A program made the position numbers and the translations under genes. Shown one piece after another: positions 7,234 through 12,970 of a stretch of DNA of 13,598 nt (positions within the stretch are counted from its first letter, which is position 1; the number at the start of each line of letters is the position of its first letter). The stretch is from Methanosarcinales archaeon (GTDB taxonomy: Archaea > Halobacteriota > Methanosarcinia > Methanosarcinales > EX4572-44). The stretch is taken from assembly GCA_004212095.1 (NCBI GenBank), contig RXIJ01000070.1, positions 1 to 13,598 of the forward strand, in the 5' to 3' direction. The notes beneath the pieces are model-generated. The model saw only the letters and a program-made list of their open reading frames with translations. It was not told the DNA's origin and did no database searches.

Positions 7234-7365
7234 GGGTTGTAAACTCTTCGGGTGTTATGCCGGAACTCTAATTTCTTTCATGCGTTCAAACACAGAACAT
7301 TAGACATTATACCTAAATACGCAACCAGGTCGGAACAATGCCAACACCCAATAACTTTACAACCC
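7234..7365. repeat. Interrupted inverted repeat beyond the large-gene locus
   Basis: The ten bases GGGTTGTAAA at 7234-7243 recur inverted at 7356-7365, and the seven bases GGGTGTT at 7250-7256 recur inverted at 7343-7349. The spacing between the two blocks is six bases in both arms. The 7208-7378 stretch between the IS5 relic and the 686-codon gene holds no gene. It also has a ten-base palindrome, CCCTATAGGG, at 7217-7226. The inverted repeat could be the ends of a lost small element or a regulatory structure. Confidence 0.45.
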
Positions 7366-7378
7366 CGATGTTTCTTAT

Positions 7379-9439
7379 TTATCCTTCCTCCTCAGCATGG
7401 TGAACTGCTAAGCCGGCATGCACTTCTTTGTAGTGTTCGTGTTTAGATTTAAGGAAATCATACCCGTTTGTCGTCTTTGTGCATACTGCTAACTCTATTG
7501 CCACACCGAAAGTGGAGCACGTGCTTGGAGGGATGGTCGTTAATCCAAAGTTTTCATCAAATTTCTCCCACACGATAAACTCGTTATCCTTACCGCGGAA
7601 ATCTTCCACGGTGTAACCGCTTGTGTCCGAAGCAACCGTTCCTTTGGCAGATCCATACCCAATCTGGTAGCTCATACTCCAGTAGAGTAGATGGTCATCT
7701 TCGTGATATGCATCTACTAGAAACTTCACTTCTTCGCCTATTAGATGATCGAACGCTCCACACTGCATATTTATTAGTGAGCCTCCATTGAAAATTCCTT
7801 TGATTTCAACGTGTGGCTTTTTATTGTTGATATGCAGGCACATATAGGCGTATTTTCCAAGATCATCCCCTATATACACTGCAGGGTCTGGGTTGCCGTC
7901 CGAGTCAAACACCTCTATTTTTAACACATACAAGCCATCAGGTATTTTTCCGTCAGTTTCCCATTCAGCAATGCGATTATGGTCAAACCAGTAGATGTCA
8001 TGCCCATAGTCGTCTTGTGTGTTTCTTATTTTATAAAACTCTGGGTTGGCATGTCCCGGCAGTGAATGCGGTCCCAATGCCATATTATCATAGTGCAGCG
8101 CTCCTACTGAAGAATCCCAATAGTAGTATCTTTCGATCAGTGCGTCGGTTATGGGCGTCCATGCGATCGAGTCGTCGTCTGGTTTGCTGTTGCAATCAGG
8201 TATCTTTGCGTATGATATCCTGTACAATCGCTCTCCTGTTTCCTCGACTTTGCTGCCAAATACACCCCTGATGTCAAGTGTTTCACCAAATGGGCTTTTT
8301 ACAAAATTCCCATTATAGACAAACCCGCACGCTTTAGGTGCGTCATCTTCCTGTGCAATGTCTGCATATATTCCCTGATTTCCCACACCCATAAAGAGCG
8401 CTCGTCTGTCCAGCAGGGGATGACAGTCGGGGTTGCAGGATACGAGCACTCCATCAGCAGCATCCAGCTTCACCCAGTGATAATCAGGCACATCCCATCG
8501 AGTATCCGAGTATCCTTCGGAATATATTGTATAAGTTACAGGGCCGTTGGAGGTAGTGTAGGTCTGCGACACCTTGAATATCAGGTCCGGACTTACATCT
8601 GGAGAAATGCACCCTGGAAACCACGTGAAAGTGAGGCAGAACTCCCCACACTCGTCTGTATATACTTCTCCCAATTTATCCTTCGTATAAAAAGGTATAT
8701 GGGCATAAGAATCGGCGATATTGACCTTTCCAACAGTGTAATCTAAGATGTCACTTTTCTCTGCAGAGATTGGCATCTCCTCTGTTCCCATCATATTTTT
8801 GACCATCATTCGTTTTTCAAATGGCCCAGGAACATGTCCTGGCGGGTTATACCTTTCAGGAATTTCAAATACCTCTTCAGGTATCTTCCTGAACTTATCA
8901 CTCGCGATTATAGATTTGACCGGTTTTGCTTTGATGGATTTTATACTTAGTAGTGAATCCACATCAAAGACTTCAACCTTGGCAAACGGTACAGGACAAC
9001 ATCGCGTCAGTCCGGTTTCAGCGATTGGTATTTCCTTACACACAACACCGCAGATTTTAATTTCTCGTGGAAGCATGCAGATTATAAGGTCTTTCTCCAC
9101 CATAATATCCTTTTCCACCAATAGCAATTTACCAGATTCTTTCCATTCCTCAGAAGATATTGGAATTTGTTTGGTATTGGCATGTGTAAGCATGCTTTCG
9201 GAAACAGGTGGGCCAACAATTAATGTCAGCGATGAGGGTGGCGCTGTTCCTACTCGCTCAAATTTAAGATTGAACCCGCCCTCTATGTCCACTGGAGCAC
9301 TGGCAACTGTGCGGTGGCCTATACGTGCATATACTCTCGGGGTAAGCTTCTCCTTATCCACATTTTTTTCAAATCTAATGCGCCCGCGCACATTATAGGT
9401 TCGTCTTTTCATTTCCTTTATTCGCTCTTGATTTCCCAT
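7379..9439 (-). CDS. Large modular beta-rich protein of unknown function (686 aa)
   Basis: I do not recognise this protein as a whole. It has no signal peptide or membrane helix, so it is probably cytoplasmic unless exported by a dedicated machine. Residues about 15-62 (YNVRGRIRFEKNV...GGFNLKFE) and about 128-290 (IKICGVVCKEIPI, VPFAKVEVFDVDSLL, TDECGEFCLTFTWFPGC) look like transthyretin-like/carboxypeptidase-regulatory-like beta domains. The latter is interrupted by a Pro- and Met-rich segment (190-235). Residues about 400-535 form another beta region (DGLYVLKIEVFDSDGNP). Residues about 535-675 (LHINNKKPHVEIKG, CGAFDHLIGEEVKFLVDAY, TNGYDFLKSKHEHY) resemble the end of the 870-residue neighbour. 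The tail is acidic and His-rich (HHAEEEG). Cysteine is frequent. The ATG at 9437-9439 follows GGAG with seven bases between. It lies directly behind leader copy 1. Confidence 0.85.
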   Translation of the reverse strand: MGNQERIKEMKRRTYNVRGRIRFEKNVDKEKLTPRVYARIGHRTVASAPVDIEGGFNLKFERVGTAPPSSLTLIVGPPVSESMLTHANTKQIPISSEEWKESGKLLLVEKDIMVEKDLIICMLPREIKICGVVCKEIPIAETGLTRCCPVPFAKVEVFDVDSLLSIKSIKAKPVKSIIASDKFRKIPEEVFEIPERYNPPGHVPGPFEKRMMVKNMMGTEEMPISAEKSDILDYTVGKVNIADSYAHIPFYTKDKLGEVYTDECGEFCLTFTWFPGCISPDVSPDLIFKVSQTYTTSNGPVTYTIYSEGYSDTRWDVPDYHWVKLDAADGVLVSCNPDCHPLLDRRALFMGVGNQGIYADIAQEDDAPKACGFVYNGNFVKSPFGETLDIRGVFGSKVEETGERLYRISYAKIPDCNSKPDDDSIAWTPITDALIERYYYWDSSVGALHYDNMALGPHSLPGHANPEFYKIRNTQDDYGHDIYWFDHNRIAEWETDGKIPDGLYVLKIEVFDSDGNPDPAVYIGDDLGKYAYMCLHINNKKPHVEIKGIFNGGSLINMQCGAFDHLIGEEVKFLVDAYHEDDHLLYWSMSYQIGYGSAKGTVASDTSGYTVEDFRGKDNEFIVWEKFDENFGLTTIPPSTCSTFGVAIELAVCTKTTNGYDFLKSKHEHYKEVHAGLAVHHAEEEG

Positions 9440-9570
9440 TTTTTCACTCCTTTTGTTTTTTAGTATTTCTATTTTAGATACTTATATCGCACCTTTATCG
9501 GCGCTCTGTTGCACTTACCATAGCACCCGAAGGCAAATCCCAGTGCATCTCGGATTTTTTAAACCATGGT
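9440..9570 (-). promoter_or_regulatory. Structured 5'-UTR leader RNA, copy 1 (candidate cis-regulator)
   Basis: Transcribed from the minus strand. The RNA is predicted to start near 9568-9572. P1 pairs ACCAUGG (9570-9564) with CUAUGGU (9523-9517). Inside it P2 pairs AAAUCC (9557-9552) with GGAUUU (9540-9535) around an 11-base loop, and P3 is UGCC-UUCG-GGUG (9535-9524), giving a three-way junction. Downstream P4 is GCGCC-GAUAAA-GGUGC (9504-9489). An A-rich linker of about 40 bases leads to the GGAG ribosome binding site at 9450-9447. The whole stretch is repeated before the 870-codon gene at 12441-12571, and the substitutions in P1 and P3 keep pairing. I do not recognise the fold as any known archaeal riboswitch class; the ligand or signal, if any, is unknown. 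Confidence 0.65.
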
Positions 9571-9588
9571 TTTTTCTTTTGGATTATA

Positions 9589-9596
9589 CTTTATAA
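9589..9596 (-). promoter_or_regulatory. TATA box for the 686-codon gene
   Basis: The minus strand reads GGCTTATAAAGTATAA. TTATAAAG is a good archaeal TATA box with a G/C-rich upstream flank. Twenty-five bases downstream lies the first base of leader helix P1, so the leader would begin with its own structure. Leader copy 2 has a TATA-like element at exactly the same distance. Confidence 0.6.
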
Positions 9597-9611
9597 GCCC
9601 CAGCCGTGTCA

Positions 9612-9631
9612 CCCCGCAATAAATTACGGGG
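9612..9631. repeat. Short palindrome upstream of the leader-1 promoter
   Basis: CCCCG at 9612-9616 pairs with CGGGG at 9627-9631 around an AT-rich ten-base centre. It lies about 16 bases upstream of the TATA box of the 686-codon gene on the minus strand. It could be a dimeric regulator site or a hairpin at the end of the 870-codon transcript. Copy 2 of the promoter has only a weakly similar sequence here and lacks the palindrome. Confidence 0.4.
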
Positions 9632-9676
9632 CAACCTTGTCGGTTATTTCAAATGTTTTTACAGATAATGCTTTTT

Positions 9677-9734
9677 GGGGTTGCCGAAGTCGCCGAAGGC
9701 GATTTAGACAAAGCCCCTCCAAATCGGCAACCCC
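9677..9734. repeat. Nested inverted repeat between the two large genes
   Basis: Eleven bases at 9677-9687 (GGGGTTGCCGA) recur as a perfect inverted copy at 9724-9734. Inside this stem is a second hairpin, TCGCC-GAA-GGCGA at 9690-9702. It lies in the 3' region of the 870-codon gene, about 95 bases past its stop codon. Neither strand shows the long T-run directly after the stem that would make it a simple terminator; on the plus strand a T-run (9755-9760) follows 20 bases later. It may stabilise the 3' end of the transcript or be a leftover of a mobile element. Confidence 0.55.
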
Positions 9735-9827
9735 GTGTTAGCTGAACTCAGCCGCTTTTTATAATGTACCTCTCATCTGACTAACTCTCCTTCCGCATTT
9801 TTGGAACTGATATATTTCACTGCAATT

Positions 9828-12440
9828 TTATGGTGGACAACCGGTAGGATCCCAATCAAAAGTTACAAAAGCATCTTTCCGATGGTTATATTTCCAAAAC
9901 TCATATCCGTTCTTGAGATAGCCGACGATTGCTCTATCCCGAATATGAAGCTCTATGCCGTATGCGCATTTAATTTTTCCTCCTGTTTGAGGTATTGTGC
10001 ACAAATCCAGTGTCCCTATCTTTCCTCCAATTCCGCCATTGCTGGCACCAACAATACCATTGCCATTGATGATCCCGGGAATTCCAGGATCATAGCTACC
10101 AGTACCACCAGGTATTGGATGTCCCGAGGCTGCAATATTCCCGCCAAATACTTTCAATCCAAAGCTGCTGAAATAGTCATCTCTGAAATTACCGAAGATA
10201 TTAATATCCTCGCTTCCGACAAAGGTGTCACATTTTTTGTAGTTTCCGCTGCTATCTTTGACTGTAACTCCTGACGTGGGGAGCGATGATCCACCAAACG
10301 AAAGAAGCTCAAGTCCGCTGTTGTCGAGCATGACACTAACTTCATCTTCGCATAGCAGCGTTTTGTCTGCTTTTGCCACTTCAAGTTTCAACTTGTATTT
10401 GTCGTTCTTTCCGTAGCTTCTCCAATGTACCAAAGCAGTATCTTCATAGTACCCTTTGTCGCTAATATAGGTACCTTTATCAAACCATCCGTCAGTATCC
10501 GGGGTTCTCGAGACAGAAGGCGAACCCCACCATGGCCAGAAAGGATTTGCTGTGTACCTTTTATTTTTAATAGGTATCCAGGAAGCGCCGTCATCTTCGC
10601 TATACAGGAATCGGTAGTACTTTGCATTGACTATATTTACATTTCCCCTGCACGCAATGATACCTCCAAACGGTCTGTCGTATATAGGGGAAGCACTGCC
10701 TTCCTTGACGGCGAGCCCCTCGTCGCTGCCGCTTTGACTGATCTGATCTACAATGACTCCATTGACAATTCTAATGTCGCACCTGACTTCATCTTTCGGC
10801 CTTATCTGAATATTTCTTGTTAACACATTTCCCCATGTTGGCGTGTGAGTATGCCCAAAAGGTGTTGGGTCTTCGTTCCAGGAGAGTATCGCCCTGACTT
10901 TGACGATATTCTCATTGACGATATTGTTAATCTTGCAAGCTTCCAGTTTTGATTCGATATTTGGAATTCTCGCCTTTACAGCATAGAAGAGATGCTTGGT
11001 TTTGACATCGGGTATATCGTGAGCCTTTACTGTTGATGTGGCTACATGCTGATAACCAGTACTGTCACCCCAGTCAATATAGAAAGAAACATATTGCTTA
11101 CTGCCCAAATCACATAAATCACCATTGAATCCGTATGGCAATTTGACCTCTATCACTGCTTCTAAAAGATCATCCTCAGGATAAAGTCCAACACATTTTA
11201 ACTCTTCATACTTTGTGTTATAAAGTATTGGTTTTATTGGTACAAGCATACCGGGATCAATTGCAAGTTTGGGGAGTAGAGCTTCAACAGTTTTAGGCGG
11301 AAGTTTATATACTGCTTTCATAATCTCATCCTTATCTTTAGATTCGGTGATAGAACCAAAGTAATTTGGATTATGCATGATCAGCTTCTTAAATTCAAAC
11401 CGCTCTTCTTCAACTTTACCTTCTTCTTTTATCTTTTCTTCCGCTTCGATTGATTTGTCTATTAATTCCTTTATCTCCTTTTTATCCCCCATAATCATAA
11501 ACTTTTCAGGAGGAATTAATCCAAGAGGCATAATTTCTGCTTCTGGCAGTGGTTTAATAAGTTCGACTATTGGACCTGAATATGTGCTCTTAGGTTTAAT
11601 CTGAACCCATTCATCAACAACATTGCCCCATACTGGTACATAATTATATCCGGTAGGTACTGCACCCCATGACAATATTGCCCTCACTTTAACTACTTGC
11701 GGTGTGTCACATTTCAAATATTCTTCAGGTATAAAGGGATTACATACGGCATAAAAAAGGTGCCCACCATTAACAAAAAGCATGTCATGGACATTGACCT
11801 CTGCTGGTGTACCAACACTTACAAAGCCCGCACCATAATCAATGTAAAAAGTCACATATTCCTTGCTACCACTGTCACATAGTCGCCCCTTATAACCGTA
11901 AGGCAATTTTACTTCGATAACAGCTTCCAATAAGTTGTCTTCAGGATACAAACCAACACATCTTAACTCTTCGTATTTGGTCTTATTCTTCATTAGACAT
12001 ACGGGCTTATATTCTGCAGCAATCGCCTCGTCAGCTACATTTCCAAAGTAGTTTGGATTTTTAACGATCAGATGTTCAAACTCGCGCCTTTCCTCTTCCA
12101 CTGCCTTTTCTATCAAATCTTTTGAAATATTCACAACAAATTCTTCTGTTGCACCAGCCCTATATCGGACTTTATCTTCCGTGGTGTGAATCACAGTTCC
12201 ATCAGGACGCTTTATCCTGAGATAGATATCCGGTTGTTTATCCAGGTAAGAGTCTTTAAAATTTTTCCCTTCATATTTAATCTCGAAATTACCGTCTTTG
12301 TCTGTGATAGCCGAGCCTAATTGGTCATCATACTTGTAATCTTTGTCCAGCGCCTCAACCAATAGACCGGGAACTCCAAGTTTGCTCTCTATTTCTCCAA
12401 CTTCCCCATAAATTTTAAATCTTTTCTCTTTTTCAATCAT
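9828..12440 (-). CDS. Large modular beta-rich protein with internal duplication (870 aa)
   Basis: I do not recognise the function. Residues 7-106 form one transthyretin-like/carboxypeptidase-regulatory-like domain (FKIYGEVGEIESKLGVPGLL, LGSAITDKDGNFEIKYEG, PDIYLRIKRPDGTVIH). Charged linkers (107-122, 318-350) lead into two copies of a domain, at 117-284 and 344-549, each with NPNYFG, a YEEL[RK]CVGLYPED block, LLEAVIEVKLPYG, GSK.YV.FYID, HLFYAV and VRAILSW. Residues 550-870 are different: a beta region with SEDDGASWIPI, then VMLDNSGLELLSFGG, a Gly-rich stretch (about 771-808) and a last block with NGYEFWKYNHRKDAF. The last part resembles the end of the 686-residue neighbour. There is no signal peptide or membrane helix. 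The ATG at 12438-12440 follows GGAG with eight bases between. It has its own promoter and leader copy 2. The frame is intact over 2.6 kb, which argues for a working gene. Confidence 0.87.
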   Translation of the reverse strand: MIEKEKRFKIYGEVGEIESKLGVPGLLVEALDKDYKYDDQLGSAITDKDGNFEIKYEGKNFKDSYLDKQPDIYLRIKRPDGTVIHTTEDKVRYRAGATEEFVVNISKDLIEKAVEEERREFEHLIVKNPNYFGNVADEAIAAEYKPVCLMKNKTKYEELRCVGLYPEDNLLEAVIEVKLPYGYKGRLCDSGSKEYVTFYIDYGAGFVSVGTPAEVNVHDMLFVNGGHLFYAVCNPFIPEEYLKCDTPQVVKVRAILSWGAVPTGYNYVPVWGNVVDEWVQIKPKSTYSGPIVELIKPLPEAEIMPLGLIPPEKFMIMGDKKEIKELIDKSIEAEEKIKEEGKVEEERFEFKKLIMHNPNYFGSITESKDKDEIMKAVYKLPPKTVEALLPKLAIDPGMLVPIKPILYNTKYEELKCVGLYPEDDLLEAVIEVKLPYGFNGDLCDLGSKQYVSFYIDWGDSTGYQHVATSTVKAHDIPDVKTKHLFYAVKARIPNIESKLEACKINNIVNENIVKVRAILSWNEDPTPFGHTHTPTWGNVLTRNIQIRPKDEVRCDIRIVNGVIVDQISQSGSDEGLAVKEGSASPIYDRPFGGIIACRGNVNIVNAKYYRFLYSEDDGASWIPIKNKRYTANPFWPWWGSPSVSRTPDTDGWFDKGTYISDKGYYEDTALVHWRSYGKNDKYKLKLEVAKADKTLLCEDEVSVMLDNSGLELLSFGGSSLPTSGVTVKDSSGNYKKCDTFVGSEDINIFGNFRDDYFSSFGLKVFGGNIAASGHPIPGGTGSYDPGIPGIINGNGIVGASNGGIGGKIGTLDLCTIPQTGGKIKCAYGIELHIRDRAIVGYLKNGYEFWKYNHRKDAFVTFDWDPTGCPP
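10794..11411 (-). repeat. Second copy of the internal duplication in the 870-codon gene
   Basis: Encodes residues 344-549. It contains an insert of about 45 residues after NPNYFG (VYKLPPKTVEALLPKLAI and onward) that the first copy lacks. The best-conserved part, residues 409-440, is nearly identical in protein to residues 154-185, while the DNA differs at many third positions. This indicates an old duplication kept by selection, not a fresh one. Confidence 0.85.
11589..12092 (-). repeat. First copy of the internal duplication in the 870-codon gene
   Basis: Encodes residues 117-284. It starts with a Glu/Arg-rich helix (EEERREFEHLIVKNPNYFG) and ends with WGNVVDEWVQIKPKS. It corresponds to the second copy from EEERFEFKKLIMHNPNYFG to IQIRPKD, so the helical linker belongs to the repeat unit. 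Confidence 0.85.
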
Positions 12441-12571
12441 TCTTTTCGCTCCTTTTGTTTTTTAGCGTTCTTATTTTAGATACTTGTGTCGCACCTTCAT
12501 CGGCGCTCTGCTGCACCTACCACAGTGCCCAAAGGCAAATCCCCTGCATCTCGGATTTTTTGAACTGTGGT
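12441..12571 (-). promoter_or_regulatory. Structured 5'-UTR leader RNA, copy 2 (candidate cis-regulator)
   Basis: Same arrangement as the copy at 9440-9570. P1 is ACCACAG (12571-12565) with CUGUGGU (12525-12519). P2 is AAAUCC (12558-12553) with GGAUUU (12542-12537). P3 is UGCC-UUUG-GGCA (12537-12526). P4 is GCGCC-GAUGAA-GGUGC (12506-12491). The GGAG site is at 12452-12449. Compared with copy 1 the P1 pairs change from U-A to C-G and from G-U to A-U, and the P3 pairs from G-U to G-C and from U-G to U-A. All are pairing-neutral or stronger. By eye there are about 18 substitutions, nearly all transitions, and two single-base indels over 143 bases. Confidence 0.65.
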
Positions 12572-12589
12572 TTTTTCTTTTGGCACATC

Positions 12590-12597
12590 CTATTAAA
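12590..12597 (-). promoter_or_regulatory. TATA-like element for the 870-codon gene
   Basis: The minus strand reads GGATTTAATAGG. TTTAATAG sits at exactly the position that TTATAAAG holds relative to leader copy 1, 25 bases before helix P1. It is a weaker match to the archaeal consensus than copy 1, so the two genes may differ in strength. Confidence 0.5.
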
Positions 12598-12646
12598 TCC
12601 CATCTTTCCCACTTTGCAATGAATTGCAGATCATCCGTGCTTCCTC

Positions 12647-12677
12647 CGGGATTGGTGTTATTTTTTTCGGGATTGGT
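12647..12677 (-). promoter_or_regulatory. Direct repeat upstream of the 870-codon gene promoter (possible operator)
   Basis: ACCAATCCCG occurs twice on the minus strand, at 12677-12668 and 12656-12647. The repeat distance is 21 bases, two turns of the helix. The nearer copy lies about 50 bases upstream of the TATA-like element, a place used by archaeal activators. The leader-1 promoter has no such repeat. Confidence 0.35.
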
Positions 12678-12874
12678 ATCACTTTTTAAGTCACTATATC
12701 CCACACTAATGAGCAATAAACTTGTTAGCGTTTTTCATTTATAAAGATTTCGTTTTTATTTTGTATTGTGTAGGAGGCTGTAAAATTACCCCGTGAATTT
12801 TGTGTTTCTAATTTGATGGTTATCTGTTTTGTTAGGGTTTCTTTGATTTCGTCTCCTGGTTAATTACGTAACTG

Positions 12875-12901
12875 AGAGTTGCTTACAGGGTAAGCAACAC
12901 T
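12875..12901. repeat. Strong hairpin beside the transposase relic
   Basis: GTTGCTTAC (12878-12886) and GTAAGCAAC (12890-12898) form a perfect nine-base stem with a three-base loop, and with one A-A mismatch the stem extends to 12 positions (12875-12901). It lies 70 bases past the transposase stop codon on the minus strand, where the element's end would be expected. There is no T-run on either strand, so a plain terminator is less likely. Confidence 0.5.
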
Positions 12902-12970
12902 GAGAACCTGTCCTGTCAAGAAGACATATAATTTTTATCCGGTCTTTATAGTTGTATGAGTTTAATTTAG

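Larger units (their letters stand above)
12598..12970. other. Intergenic stretch without a convincing gene
   Basis: Between the TATA-like element of the 870-codon gene and the transposase relic I see no convincing gene. It is AT-rich and holds the direct repeat at 12647-12677 and the hairpin at 12875-12901. A 45-codon open stretch on the minus strand (12725-12859; it includes GDEIKETLTKQITIKLETQ) looks protein-like in composition but has no ATG and no recognised relatives, so it is at most a relic. Confidence 0.5.

Noticed and set aside
8748..9398. Open frame of 216 codons on the plus strand
   Set aside because: It lies wholly inside the 686-codon gene on the other strand, is Ser/Ile/Leu-rich without family motifs, and is a mirror of that gene's codon use.
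9489..9570. Known riboswitch classes (c-di-GMP, fluoride, TPP, purine) for the leader RNA
   Set aside because: The conserved core sequences of these classes as I know them are not present; only the general three-helix layout is shared.
9677..9760. Simple intrinsic terminator of the 870-codon gene
   Set aside because: On the minus strand the stem is followed by an A-rich, not a T-rich, tract; the T-run lies on the plus strand and 20 bases away.
12471..12716. Open frame of 81 codons on the minus strand across leader copy 2
   Set aside because: It runs through the promoter and the structured leader, ends in the leader and is not open at the matching place in leader copy 1, so it is most likely chance.
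12875..12901. CRISPR repeat
   Set aside because: The palindromic unit occurs only once here, and no regularly spaced second copy exists in the window.
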